Assembly: GCF_000214035.2 (NCBI RefSeq)
Contig: NZ_AFHG01000030.1
Coordinates: 186,001-250,000 of the forward strand
Direction: 5' to 3'
Origin: Methyloversatilis universalis FAM5
Lineage (GTDB): Bacteria; Pseudomonadota; Gammaproteobacteria; Burkholderiales; Rhodocyclaceae
DNA: 64,000 nt
The position numbers and the translations under genes are program-made. Shown piece by piece: positions 32,302 through 42,010 of the stretch. The notes beneath the pieces were generated by a model. That model had not been told where the DNA came from and did no database searches. It worked only from the letters and a program-made list of their open reading frames with translations. The first letter of the stretch is position 1. The number at the start of each line of letters is the position of its first letter.

Positions 32302-34952
32302 GGCCGCACGCCGTCGCAGGCGCGTTCGAGCTGGGCCACCATGCGCGCCACCCGCTCCGACAGCTGTTCGGTCGACAGCCGCTCGCGCAGCCGCGCTACC
32401 AGCAGCGGAAAGGCGAACGGCGTCATTGCCGGCGGTTCGGTCAGCCGCAGCGTCGCGCTGCGCAGTTCGGCCAGCGTGCGGGTGATCCGCGCCGCGTCCA
32501 GCTCGTCGCACAGCGCCTCCTGCCGCGCCTGCTGCAGCAGCAGATTGTCCGGATCGTGCCGGGTGAATACGTCGAACAGCAGTTCGCTGCTCACCTGCAG
32601 CTGGCGCGCCGACTTGCCCTGACCCGGATAGCCCTGGAAGGTGAGGCCGGCCACCCGCGCGATTTCGCGGAAGCGCCTGCGCGCCAGCTGGGCGGCGTTC
32701 AGGCAGTGCTCGATGTCGGCGTCCAGCCCGTCGTCGTACAGCAGGCCGGCGGCCACTTCGGTCGTCCAGTCCACCGCTCTGGCGGACAGCAGTTCCAGAC
32801 CGTAGTCGTTGAAGGACAGCGAAAAGGTGGTCGGCGCACGACGCGCGATGCGCCAAGCGAGCAGGGCGGCCAGACCGGCATGCACCGGCCGCCCGGCGAA
32901 GGGGTAGATGAACAGGTGGTGGCCTTCACGCGAGGCGATGCGCTCGACCAGTCTTTCGTCCTGTCCGGGCAGCGCGGACCAGCGCGCCTGCAGTTCGAGC
33001 AGCGGGCGCAGCGCCTGCATTTCGGGTTCCGGATACTCGCCGCCGGCCGCGAGGGCGACCAGATGGCGCATTTCGTCCGCCAGTTCGGTCGACAGCGGCA
33101 TGCGGCCGCCAGCCCAGCGCGGCACCGTGCCGCGCGACGCCGAGCCGGCGCGCACCAGTGCCTGCATGTCGCGCACTGCCACCAGTTCGAGCACCCGGCC
33201 GGCGAACAGGAAGCAGTCGCCCGGCCGCAGCCGGCCGACGAAGGATTCCTCGACCTGGCCGAGCCGGCCGCCGGCCAGTGCCGCGGCGCCCGCGTTGCCG
33301 CCTGTTTTGCCGCCTTTTGCCCAGCGCACCTCCACCGCCGAATCCGCGGTGATGGTGCCGATCTGCATCCGGTGCCGGCGCGCGATGTCGGCCCGTTCCA
33401 CCCGGTACAGTCCGTCGCCGCCGCGCTCGACCTTGCGATAGTCCGGATAGGCCTGCAGCGCGGCACCGCCGCGGGTGACGAAATCCAGCGTCCACGCCCA
33501 GGTCGCGTCGTCGAGTGCGCGGTAGCTCCAGCAGCGCATCACTTCGGCACGCAGCGCGTCGGCGTCGAAGCCGCCGGCCAGCGCCAGCGTCACCAGATGC
33601 TGGGCCAGCACGTCGACCGGCGCCTCCGGCGCGGTGCGCGGTTCGATCCGGCCGGCCGCCACCGCGCGGCGGGCGCCGGCGGCGTCGATCAGCTCCAGCC
33701 CGTGGCCGGGCACGCAGGTGGCGTGCGGCGTGCGGCCAGGCGCATGACCGGAGCGGCCGGCACGCTGCATCAGCCGCGCCACGCCCTTGGGCGAGCCGAG
33801 CTGCAGCACCCGCTCGACCGGCAGGAAATCCACCCCCAGATCCAGACTGGAGGTGCACACCACCGCGCGCAGTCGTCCGTCCTTCAGACCGGCTTCCACC
33901 CATTCGCGTACCTCGCGCGCCAGCGAGCCGTGATGCAGCGCGATGAGCCCGGCCCAGTCCGGGCGCGCCTCCAGCAGCGCCTGGTACCACAGCTCGGCCT
34001 GCGAGCGCGTATTGGTAAACAGCAGCGTGGAGCGGCTGGCTTCGAGTTCGGCGATCACCGCGTCGAGCAGTCGCACGCCCAGATGGCCGGCCCACGGAAA
34101 GCGCTCGATGCGCGGCGGAATCAGGCTGTCCAGCTTCACCGGCCGCTCGATCTCGCCGGCCACCCGCAGACCGCCGTCGCCGCACAGCACCTGCATCGCG
34201 TGATCCGGATTGCCGAGCGTGGCCGACAGCCCCCACACCGGCAGCCCGGCGTTCCAGCCGCGCAGCCGGGCCAGCGCCAGCTGCACCTGCACGCCGCGCT
34301 TGTTGGCGATCAGTTCGTGCCATTCGTCGACCACCACTGCCGCCAGTCCGGCCAGCCGCTCGCGCGCGTCCGCGTGCGACAGCATCAGCGACAGGCTTTC
34401 CGGCGTGGTGACCAGGGCCTGCGGCAGCCGGCGCGACTGGCGGGCGCGTTCGGCGCTGCCGGTGTCACCGGTGCGCAGACCGACCTCCCAGCCGATGTCG
34501 AGATCACGCAGCGTGTGCTGCAGCGTCAGCGCGGTGTCGGCAGCGAGTGCCCGCATCGGCGTGATCCACAGCACCTGCAGCCCGTCGGCCGGACGCGCTG
34601 CGGCCCGCTGCAGCGCGCCCAGCCACACCGCCAGCGTCTTGCCGGAGCCGGTACCTGCGTGCAGCAGGCCGGAGCGGCCGGCCGCCAGACCGGCCCAGAC
34701 GGTGCGCTGGAAGGCGAAGGCCTGCCAGCCGCGGGCGTCGTACAGCGCATTGATGCGGCTCAGAAGCTTGTCCGGCTCGGGCAGCACGCCGTCAGCGGCG
34801 CGCCGGCGCGGCCGGGGTACCGCGCCGGACGGCTTCGCGCGCGCCCGGGCGGCACGCAGCTGGCGCGCCAGCGACGACGAGGCGACCACCCGGCGGATGT
34901 CTTCGCGGGTGGGTTCTTCCGGAGCCGGCGGGTCGGAGGGCGGGGCGGTCAT
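32298..34952 (-). CDS. Ligase-associated DNA damage response DEXH helicase (Lhr-like)
   Basis: An 884-aa superfamily 2 helicase of the Lhr core type. Motif I is HAGTGSGKTLAVWLGAL, motif II VVVDEWHELIANKRGVQ, motif III WGLSATLGN, and motifs V/VI CTSSLDLGVDFLPV and LMQRAGRSGHAPG. The winged-helix and Lhr-specific C-terminal domains follow (to about residue 800). In other bacteria this gene sits with an ATP-dependent DNA ligase, an MBL-fold exonuclease and PdeM; only PdeM is adjacent here. Homologues unwind RNA:DNA hybrids and assist repair. Confidence 0.93.
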   Translation of the reverse strand: MTAPPSDPPAPEEPTREDIRRVVASSSLARQLRAARARAKPSGAVPRPRRRAADGVLPEPDKLLSRINALYDARGWQAFAFQRTVWAGLAAGRSGLLHAGTGSGKTLAVWLGALQRAAARPADGLQVLWITPMRALAADTALTLQHTLRDLDIGWEVGLRTGDTGSAERARQSRRLPQALVTTPESLSLMLSHADARERLAGLAAVVVDEWHELIANKRGVQVQLALARLRGWNAGLPVWGLSATLGNPDHAMQVLCGDGGLRVAGEIERPVKLDSLIPPRIERFPWAGHLGVRLLDAVIAELEASRSTLLFTNTRSQAELWYQALLEARPDWAGLIALHHGSLAREVREWVEAGLKDGRLRAVVCTSSLDLGVDFLPVERVLQLGSPKGVARLMQRAGRSGHAPGRTPHATCVPGHGLELIDAAGARRAVAAGRIEPRTAPEAPVDVLAQHLVTLALAGGFDADALRAEVMRCWSYRALDDATWAWTLDFVTRGGAALQAYPDYRKVERGGDGLYRVERADIARRHRMQIGTITADSAVEVRWAKGGKTGGNAGAAALAGGRLGQVEESFVGRLRPGDCFLFAGRVLELVAVRDMQALVRAGSASRGTVPRWAGGRMPLSTELADEMRHLVALAAGGEYPEPEMQALRPLLELQARWSALPGQDERLVERIASREGHHLFIYPFAGRPVHAGLAALLAWRIARRAPTTFSLSFNDYGLELLSARAVDWTTEVAAGLLYDDGLDADIEHCLNAAQLARRRFREIARVAGLTFQGYPGQGKSARQLQVSSELLFDVFTRHDPDNLLLQQARQEALCDELDAARITRTLAELRSATLRLTEPPAMTPFAFPLLVARLRERLSTEQLSERVARMVAQLERACDGVRP

Positions 34953-35027
34953 GGGCGGTCGTGTGCGGTCGGAGCGCGGGCGGGCAGGGCTTGCCTGGCG
35001 ACTCAGAGCGCGACCGCGCGCGAGGGT

Positions 35028-35612
35028 TCAGTCCAGCGGACGGATCAGTTCGCGGTGACGGAAACAGTCCACCAGATGGTCATTCACCAGGCCGACCGAC
35101 TGCATCCAGGCATAGACGATGGTGCTGCCGACGAAGCGGAAGCCCTTGCGGGCCAGTTCCTTCGACAGCGCGTCGGACAGCGGGGTGCTGCCCGGGCATT
35201 CGGCCATGCGCCGCCAGTGATTGACCATGGGCTGGCCGTCGACCGCGTCCCACAGCAGATCGGCCAGCGATTCGCCGCGTTCGTGCATGGTCAGCAGCGC
35301 GCGGGCATTGCCTATCGTGGCGTCGATCTTGAGCCGGTTGCGCACGATGCCGGCGTCCGCCATCAGCCGCGCGCGCTCCGCTTCGCCGTAGTGCGCGATG
35401 CGTTCGGCGTCGAAGCCGTCGAAAGCGCGCCGGTAGCCGTCGCGCTTGCGCAGTATGGTGATCCACGCCAGGCCGGCCTGTGCGCCCTCAAGGATGAGGC
35501 GTTCGAACAGCTCGCGCTCGTCGCGCACCGGCACGCCCCACTCGCTGTCGTGGTAATGGACGTAGAGCGGGTCCTGCCCGCACCACGCGCAGCGTGCGGG
35601 CCCGACGTTCAT
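35028..35612 (-). CDS. tag: DNA-3-methyladenine glycosylase I
   Basis: Excises 3-methyladenine from alkylated DNA. At 194 aa, the zinc ligands Cys8, His21 and the HLVDCFRH pair near residue 182 are present. Also seen are the active-site region LILEGAQAGLAWITILRKR and FRFVGSTIVYAWMQSVGLVND. The ATG at 35612 overlaps the stop of the acyl-CoA synthetase gene (ATGA). With the Lhr/PdeM pair just downstream, this stretch forms a small DNA-repair cluster. Confidence 0.97.
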   Translation of the reverse strand: MNVGPARCAWCGQDPLYVHYHDSEWGVPVRDERELFERLILEGAQAGLAWITILRKRDGYRRAFDGFDAERIAHYGEAERARLMADAGIVRNRLKIDATIGNARALLTMHERGESLADLLWDAVDGQPMVNHWRRMAECPGSTPLSDALSKELARKGFRFVGSTIVYAWMQSVGLVNDHLVDCFRHRELIRPLD

Positions 35613-38296
35613 GACGCGCGCAGCAGCAGTTCGCCATTGACCAGCGAACTGTCCTCCGGGTCGCGGTTGATGTGGAAGCCCAGGCTCTGCACGAAGCGCA
35701 GCATGCGTTCGTTGTTGGCGAGGAACACGCCTTCCATCACCCGCAGGCCGCGCTCGCGCGCCGCCTCGATCAGCAGGTTCATCATGATGCGGGCCAGGCC
35801 CTGACGCTGCCATGCGTCGGCGATCACGATGGCGAACTCGCAGCTTTCGCCGTCCGGGTTCACCACGTAGCGACAGACGCCCAGCTGTTCGTCATCTTCC
35901 TCGCCCACCGCCACCAGCGCCATTTCGCGGTCATAGTCGATCTGGGTCAGGCGCGCCAGCAGCTGCGGCGGCAGTTCCTTGATCGTGCTCATGAAGCGCA
36001 GGTAGCGGGTTTCGGCCGACAGCTCGCGCACGAAGCGCGCTTCGCGGTCCGAGTCTTCCGGCCGGATCGGCCGGATGATGGTGCGGGTGCCGTTGGGCAG
36101 CGTGACCACATGTTCCAGCCGCGCCGGGTAGGGGTGGATGGCCATGTGCGAATACGGCGTCGCGGTCGGCTGCACGTCGGCCAGGATGATGCGGGCATCC
36201 ACCGCCACGCAGCCGCTTTCGTCGACCAGCAGCGGATTGATGTCCATCTCCCGTATCCACGGCAGTTCGCACACCATTTCCGACACGCGGATGAGCACCC
36301 GCTCCAGCGCTTCCATGTCGATCGCCGGCATGCCGCGGTACTCGCCCAGCATCTGCGAAACCCGGGTGCGCTGGATCGCGTCGCGCGCCAGTTCGACGTT
36401 GATCGGCGGCAGCGTGACCGCGCGGTCGCGCAGCACCTCGACCCGGGTACCGCCGTGGCCGAAGCTGATGACCGGGCCGAACACCTCGTCATGCACCACG
36501 CCGACGAACAGTTCGCGCGCATTGCGCTTGTTCACCATGGGCTCGATCGACACGCCGCGCAGCCGCGCTTCCGGCTTGCGGCGGCCGACTTCGGCCATCA
36601 GTTCCTGCCAGCAGTCGCGCACCGAACGCAGGTTGTCGACATGCAGGCGCACGCCGCCGACGTCGCTCTTGTGGGTGATGTCCGGCGAATCGATCTTCAT
36701 CGCCACCGGCAGGCCCATTTCTTCCGCATACACCATGGCTTCGGTCGCGCTGCGCGCCACCACGGTCTGCGCGATCGGGATGCGGAAGGCGGCCAGCAGC
36801 GCCTTCGATTCCATTTCGGTCAGCACGGTGCGCCGTTCCGACAGCGCGGTTTCGATCACCAGCCGGGCCGATTCCACCGACGGCGGATCGAGGTCCTGCG
36901 CCAGCGAGGCCGGCGCGTGGCGCAGCAGCTGCTGGTTGCGGTAGTAGGACGAAATGTGATGGAACAGTTCGACCGCCGGCTCCGGCGAGCGGAAGGTCGG
37001 GATGTGCGCCGCCTCGAACAGCGCGCGGGCGGCGCGCACCTGTTCGCAGCCCATCCAGCTGGTCATCAGCGGCTTGCCGGCCGTTTTCGCGACTTCGATC
37101 ACCGCTTCGGCGACCGCAGTCGGCTTGGTCATGGCCTGCGGCGTGAGCAGTGTGAGCACGCCATCCACGTTCGGGTCGGCCAGCACCGCTTCCAGCGCGG
37201 CGCGGTAACGGGCGTCGTCGGCGTCGCCGATCAGATCGACCGGATTGGCGTGCGACCAGTTCGGCGGCAGCGTGCGGCTCAGCACTTCCAGTGTTTCCGG
37301 TGCCAGCTGCGCGAGCGGGATGCCGAGGTCGGCCGCGCGGTCTGCGGCCATCACGGCCGGACCGCCGCCATTGGTCACCACCGCCAGCCGCTTGCCGGCC
37401 GGCTTGAAGCCGGTGAACAGCGCGTTGGCGGCCGAGAACATCTGGCCCAGCGTGGCCAGACGCACCACGCCGGCGCGTCGCAGCGCGGCGTCGAACACGT
37501 CGTCCTCGCCCACCATGGCGCCGGTGTGCGACGCCACCGCCCTGGTGCCGGCCGGGTGGCGGCCCACCTTGATCGCCAGCACCGGCTTCACCCGGGCCGC
37601 CGCACGCACCGCGCTCATGAAGCGGCGCGCGTCGCGGATGCCCTCGATGTACATGAAGATGCTCTCGGTTTTCGGATCCGCGATCATGTAGTCGAGGATT
37701 TCGCCGAAATCGAGATCGACCGACGCGCCCAGCGATACCACGGACGAGAAGCCGACGCCATTCGACTGCGCCCAGTCCAGCAGCGCGGTACAGACCGCGC
37801 CCGACTGGGAGATCAGGCCGATGCTGCCGGCCTTGCCGCTGGAGCGCGCGAAGGTGACGTTGAGGCCGAGCGAAGGCCGCATCAGGCCCAGACAGTTGGG
37901 GCCGATGATGCGCACGCCGCCGCGCTTGGCCGCGGTACGGGTGCGGCGCAGCAGTTCGGCGCCGGCCGGGCCGGTTTCGGCGAAACCGGCGCTGATCACG
38001 ATGGCGGCCTTGATGCCGGCACGCCCGCACTCGTCGATCAGGCCCGGCACGGTGCGGGCCGGGGTACAGATCACGACCAGGTCGGGCCGCTTGCGCAGGT
38101 CTTCCAGGCGGGCCACGCAGGGCACGCCGAACACCGCCTTGTGCTTCGGGTTGATCGCGTGCAGCTCGCCCTTGAACTGGGCGTCCAGCATGTTGCGGAC
38201 AAGGACCGCACCAATCGAATCCGGCCGCTCGCTGGCGCCGACGATGGCGACCGACTGCGGCTCGAACATGGCTTTGAGGTAGTGCTCGTACTGCAT
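35609..38296 (-). CDS. ADP-forming acyl-CoA synthetase fused to GNAT acetyltransferase
   Basis: An 895-aa fusion. The CoA-binding domain (about 10-140, SVAIVGASERPDSIGAVLV) and the ligase domain (about 150-460, SQSGAVCTALLDWA) come first. The catalytic His257 is in VASHTGAMVGEDDVFD. An ATP-grasp domain (about 480-700, PVAMKIDSPDITHKSDVGGV) and a C-terminal GNAT domain (about 735-890, AWQRQGLARIMMNLLIEAAR) follow. This is the architecture of the protein acetyltransferase Pat/PatZ/YfiQ, but with the phosphorylated His retained. It may acetylate enzymes such as acetyl-CoA synthetase or act as an acid-CoA ligase. The ATG at 38296 has GGGAG upstream. Confidence 0.92.
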   Translation of the reverse strand: MQYEHYLKAMFEPQSVAIVGASERPDSIGAVLVRNMLDAQFKGELHAINPKHKAVFGVPCVARLEDLRKRPDLVVICTPARTVPGLIDECGRAGIKAAIVISAGFAETGPAGAELLRRTRTAAKRGGVRIIGPNCLGLMRPSLGLNVTFARSSGKAGSIGLISQSGAVCTALLDWAQSNGVGFSSVVSLGASVDLDFGEILDYMIADPKTESIFMYIEGIRDARRFMSAVRAAARVKPVLAIKVGRHPAGTRAVASHTGAMVGEDDVFDAALRRAGVVRLATLGQMFSAANALFTGFKPAGKRLAVVTNGGGPAVMAADRAADLGIPLAQLAPETLEVLSRTLPPNWSHANPVDLIGDADDARYRAALEAVLADPNVDGVLTLLTPQAMTKPTAVAEAVIEVAKTAGKPLMTSWMGCEQVRAARALFEAAHIPTFRSPEPAVELFHHISSYYRNQQLLRHAPASLAQDLDPPSVESARLVIETALSERRTVLTEMESKALLAAFRIPIAQTVVARSATEAMVYAEEMGLPVAMKIDSPDITHKSDVGGVRLHVDNLRSVRDCWQELMAEVGRRKPEARLRGVSIEPMVNKRNARELFVGVVHDEVFGPVISFGHGGTRVEVLRDRAVTLPPINVELARDAIQRTRVSQMLGEYRGMPAIDMEALERVLIRVSEMVCELPWIREMDINPLLVDESGCVAVDARIILADVQPTATPYSHMAIHPYPARLEHVVTLPNGTRTIIRPIRPEDSDREARFVRELSAETRYLRFMSTIKELPPQLLARLTQIDYDREMALVAVGEEDDEQLGVCRYVVNPDGESCEFAIVIADAWQRQGLARIMMNLLIEAARERGLRVMEGVFLANNERMLRFVQSLGFHINRDPEDSSLVNGELLLRAS

Positions 38297-38394
38297 CGTG
38301 TAACTCCCGTGGCTAGGAAGACCGGCAGCGGCAAAGGAGGGGCGCTGTCCGCGTCTTCGCGGGCGGAGGCCCGCGCACGTTCGACAACAGTATA

Positions 38395-38405
38395 TTGCAT
38401 TGCAA
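38395..38405. promoter_or_regulatory. TTGCA-T-TGCAA palindrome upstream of the synthetase gene
   Basis: A perfect 11-bp palindrome, with a related half ATTGCAG at 38434-38440. It lies about 100 nt before the synthetase ATG, in an AT-richer stretch that also holds TATACT on the minus strand. A transcription factor site is likely; which protein binds is unknown. Confidence 0.35.
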
Positions 38406-38565
38406 CATAGGCTGCGCCTGTGGAAAACCACATATTGCAGCCCGACTCGCGGCGTGCAGTCCGCGCTGTCCGGTGGCACGACACCGACGCGGCGCGCCGC
38501 ATCCGGCTGCGAAGTATCCCGGATGCGGCGCCACGCCGCCAGTGCGGGCAGGGCGCCCGCGCGGC

Positions 38566-40065
38566 TCAGAAGCCTATCGTGTAGTGCGCGTAGGCGGTGG
38601 CGGAGCCGGTGCGTTCGAACGGCAGCTCCTGGTAATACACGTCCAGCGCCACGCGCTGGCCCTTGGCCACATCGTAGAAGGCACCGGCCGATGCCACCGG
38701 ACGGGTCCGCTTGATGTCGCTGTTGAAGCTTTCCGAGGTCAGGCCGGCCAGGCCGGTTGCCGCAAAGCGGCTCACCTTGTGCTCGACATCCTGTTCCACG
38801 CCCAGGCTGCCGGTCAGCGTGAGCTTGGGCGTGAGCCGGTGCTGCGCCTTGATGCCGGCCAGGATGCTGGTCGAGCGGTCCTTCAGTCCGGCCACGGTCA
38901 GCGGGGTGCTCACACCGCGTTCGGTATAGCCGTCCTGTTCGATCAGCGTGTAGCGCGCAGCGACGTAGGGGCGCAGCAGCGTGTTGTTGCCCTGGTTGAA
39001 GGCATAGCTCAGTTCGGTCACATAGCTTTCGCTGGTGAGCTTGGTCGAGCCCTGGCCGGCTTCCGAGGTGCCGATCACGGCGCGGGTGATGTCCACATCC
39101 TTGGACTGATAGGCATTGGCCAGCTTGACCTGCCAGCCGAGGCCGTCGGCGTTCTGGTTCCACACGCCGAACAGACCCATCAGCGGCACGCGGTTGTCCA
39201 GATCGATGCCGGTCGGCGTATTGCGGTTGAAGCTTTCGTCGACGAAGGCGCCGATGCGCAGCTGCGGGCTGACCTTGTAGCCCAGCACCAGCACCGCGTT
39301 GGAGGTGGCGGTATCCGGGCTGTTGGCCGAGGTGTAGCGGCCACCGACCGACACGCAGACGCCGCGTGCGTCGAACAGGGCGCAGTCGTAGGTGTTCATG
39401 TTGGCGAAGTTCGACGCGATGGCGGCGACGTTGAACACGCTGCGCACCTTCTGCGCCGACTGTCGCAGCGACAGCTGGGTGTCGGCCACCGACGGGCCGG
39501 CGGCGAACAGCAGGAAGTTGCCGATCAGGAAGGGCGTATCGGCTGCGCCGACGTAGGTCACCGTGCCGTCGGCATTGATCCGCTGAACGTCACCGATGGC
39601 ATTGACCGTCAGCGTGCCGCCGGCGTAGCTGAAGTTCAGCGCCGGTGCGAACCACGGATTGCCGCCGTTCAGAATGAAGTAGTCGTTGGAAAAGAGGGTC
39701 GCGCCGGTACGCGCATCCTTCACCGTGATGGTCGAAGCCCCTCCGAAACCCGCGATGGTGTTGATACCGCCCGTTGTCGGAACGCCGGCGATATTGCGCG
39801 TGGCGGACGCCCCAAAACCCGACTCGCTGTTCTCGAGCGTGAAGCCACGACCGTCGGCGAAGGTGAAGGTGGTCAGACCGTTGGCCGTGGACGGGAAATG
39901 GAAGGTGTTGGCCGACGCCTGGGCAAAGCCCGCTTCGTCCGACGATATGGTGACGCCATTCGCGACGAAACTGGCCGCATGGACCGGTTGCAGCGCGCCG
40001 GACAGGATGCCGACGGCGAACAGCGTGGCTGCGGCGAGAGGCTTGTGGGCGGGGCAGAAAGACAT
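38566..40065 (-). CDS. Autotransporter-type outer-membrane beta-barrel protein
   Basis: A 499-aa protein with a signal peptide (about residues 1-30, ending QPVHAAS) and a short beta-rich passenger region (to about 210). A C-terminal barrel follows (about 240-499), ending in YAHYTIGF with a terminal Phe. Repeated strands such as RIGAFVDESFNRNT, LGWQVKLANAYQSK and LLRPYVAARYTLIEQDGYTE fit the autotransporter barrel family. The passenger is unusually small and no protease motif is seen. Function unknown. It is followed by the divergently placed regulatory region of the synthetase gene. Confidence 0.8.
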   Translation of the reverse strand: MSFCPAHKPLAAATLFAVGILSGALQPVHAASFVANGVTISSDEAGFAQASANTFHFPSTANGLTTFTFADGRGFTLENSESGFGASATRNIAGVPTTGGINTIAGFGGASTITVKDARTGATLFSNDYFILNGGNPWFAPALNFSYAGGTLTVNAIGDVQRINADGTVTYVGAADTPFLIGNFLLFAAGPSVADTQLSLRQSAQKVRSVFNVAAIASNFANMNTYDCALFDARGVCVSVGGRYTSANSPDTATSNAVLVLGYKVSPQLRIGAFVDESFNRNTPTGIDLDNRVPLMGLFGVWNQNADGLGWQVKLANAYQSKDVDITRAVIGTSEAGQGSTKLTSESYVTELSYAFNQGNNTLLRPYVAARYTLIEQDGYTERGVSTPLTVAGLKDRSTSILAGIKAQHRLTPKLTLTGSLGVEQDVEHKVSRFAATGLAGLTSESFNSDIKRTRPVASAGAFYDVAKGQRVALDVYYQELPFERTGSATAYAHYTIGF

Positions 40066-40234
40066 GGTGTTTCCCTAGGCGAGTTGTGTTTGTGTGTTCG
40101 GGGCCCGCGCGGCAGACCTTGAATGGGACGGCTCGGGGCGCGGAGTATGGCCCGCGAGCCCGGTTTTGTGTAATCCCTGGTGCATATCGGCTGTACCGGC
40201 TCTGACTTGAAGGGGATCGGCTCCCGGTGAGCGT

Positions 40235-41941
40235 TCAGTGACTGGGGTCGGGCAGCGTGAAGTAGAAGCAGGCACCCTTGCCCGGCGAACCTTCGGCCCA
40301 GATGCGCCCGCCGTGGCGCGCGACGATGCGGGCCACCGTGGCCAGACCGATGCCGGTGCCCGAGCGGTCCGACTGGTCGTGCAGCCGGTTGAAGGGCTTG
40401 AACAGCTGCGCCGCGTGGTCCATGTCGAAGCCGACACCGTTGTCGCGCAGATGGAACACCACCTCGCGGTTGCGCAGCCGGGCGTCGAATTCGATTTCCG
40501 CCATGTCACGGCCGGCGGTGAAGGTCCAGGCGTTGCGCAGCAGGTGTTCGAGCAGTACGCGCGCCAGCATCGGGTCCACCCGCGCCATCAGGTGGGTGCC
40601 GATGGCCAGCCGGCCGTTGCGCTCAGGCGATTCCGCCTGCAGTTCGCGCATGATGGCGCGCGCCATCGCCGACAGATCGACCTCGGCGCGGCTGATCGGC
40701 GCCCGGGTGAGCCGGCCCAGTTCCAGCAGGTCGTCGATCAGCGTCGACAGCTTCTGCGAAGCGGCGCGGATGCGGCCCAGATGGCTGTGGGCGGTGGCGT
40801 CCAGCCGGTCGCCGTAGTCTTCCATGATGATCTGCGAGAAGCCGTCGATCGCGCGCAGCGGGTTGCGCAGGTCGTGTGACACCGAGTACGAGAAGGCTTC
40901 CAGCTCGCGGTTGGACGCCTCCAGCTCGGCGGTGCGCCGCTTCACCCGGCGTTCGAGTTCGGCGTTCATGTCGTAAAGCGTGGCTTCCGCCTGCTTGCGC
41001 GCGGTGATGTCCTCGATGCTGCCGGACAGGCTTTCCAGCCGGCCCTGTGCGTCGAAGCGGGCGCCGATCGCGATTTCCAGCCAGCGGGCGGACGCGCTGC
41101 CGGTGCCGGTGCGCACCTCGATCTGCATCGCGCTGCGCCGGCCGTCCAGCATCGGTTCCATCCGCGCGAGCAGGTAGCGCGCCTCGTCCTTGCTCAGCCA
41201 GCGCAGCACCCGCTGGCCGATGGCCTGATTCACCGGCTGTCCGGTCAGCGTTTCCCAGGCGCGGTTCAGATACGTGATGCGGCCGTGCGCGTCGATGCGG
41301 AAGATGACTTCGCGCAGGTGATTCACCATTTCGCGATGCCGGGTTTCCAGTTCGCGCAGCGCCCGGGTGGACTGCACGAAGGCGGTTTCGTCACGACCGG
41401 TGCCGCGGTAGCCGGCAAAACGGCCGCCAGCGGGGCGTATCGGCCGGCCCAGCAGTTCGATGTGGCGGGAGGTGCCGTCCGGTCGCTGCAGCACCAGATG
41501 CAGCTGCAGCGACTGCCCGCTCTGGAACTGGCGGTGAGCCTCTTCCCAGTCGCCGTGCGCTGGCGCCAGGCCTTCGATTTCCCACAGCCGGCGGCCCTGG
41601 ACCGCGCGCTGGCTCAGGGCGGTGGCCAGATGCCCTTCGGCGCGCGAGTAGTGAAGTTTCAGCGCGGCATCGGTTTCCCAGTGCCAGTCGGTGACCAGAT
41701 CGGTGTAGTCGCGCAGGCGTTCGGCGTCGAGATGATATTGCGCGGCTTCGCGCGCGAGCCGGTTCTGCTCGCGCAGCGCCAGCGCACCGATGCCGAGCCC
41801 GGCCGCCAGCACCGCCAGCCCGACCGGCAGCGATTCGGTGGCGGCCAGCGCGCCGGCCAGCGCGGCGAGCGGCAGCGCCCGCCACAGGAAGAAAGTCCGG
41901 GCACCCTGAGAAAGTGCCGTGAGATCCGGAGTGCGGAACAT
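40235..41941 (-). CDS. PAS-containing sensor histidine kinase
   Basis: A 568-aa kinase. Two N-terminal membrane helices (about residues 14-55) are followed by two PAS/PAC domains (about 80-190 and 200-320; VIFRIDAHGRITYLNRAWE, GSIEDITARKQAEATLYDM). A coiled coil leads to HisKA with the phospho-accepting His in FSYSVSHDLRNPLRAIDGFS. The HATPase has DNGVGFDMDHAAQLF and GTGIGLATVARIVARHGG. It resembles phytochrome-type kinases of the Cph1 group without the chromophore domain. No response regulator is adjacent, so it is an orphan. The ATG at 41941 has AAGGA upstream. Confidence 0.92.
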   Translation of the reverse strand: MFRTPDLTALSQGARTFFLWRALPLAALAGALAATESLPVGLAVLAAGLGIGALALREQNRLAREAAQYHLDAERLRDYTDLVTDWHWETDAALKLHYSRAEGHLATALSQRAVQGRRLWEIEGLAPAHGDWEEAHRQFQSGQSLQLHLVLQRPDGTSRHIELLGRPIRPAGGRFAGYRGTGRDETAFVQSTRALRELETRHREMVNHLREVIFRIDAHGRITYLNRAWETLTGQPVNQAIGQRVLRWLSKDEARYLLARMEPMLDGRRSAMQIEVRTGTGSASARWLEIAIGARFDAQGRLESLSGSIEDITARKQAEATLYDMNAELERRVKRRTAELEASNRELEAFSYSVSHDLRNPLRAIDGFSQIIMEDYGDRLDATAHSHLGRIRAASQKLSTLIDDLLELGRLTRAPISRAEVDLSAMARAIMRELQAESPERNGRLAIGTHLMARVDPMLARVLLEHLLRNAWTFTAGRDMAEIEFDARLRNREVVFHLRDNGVGFDMDHAAQLFKPFNRLHDQSDRSGTGIGLATVARIVARHGGRIWAEGSPGKGACFYFTLPDPSH

Positions 41942-42010
41942 TGTTGTCCTTGGTATGCCGCGGATCATAATGCGCCCCGACTTCACGGAAACCCGAATAA
42001 GGGGTGGCAG

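Noticed and set aside
32556..35804. 1082-aa plus-strand open frame
   Set aside because: It runs antisense to the Lhr-like, tag and synthetase genes and is rich in Arg/Gln/His in the manner of shadow frames.
35672..38410. 912-aa plus-strand open frame
   Set aside because: It is antisense to the acyl-CoA synthetase, whose domains and motifs are clear.
38297..38565. Small ORF or sRNA between the synthetase and the barrel protein
   Set aside because: No ORF with a ribosome site and no hairpin-T-tract pair; only the palindrome stands out.
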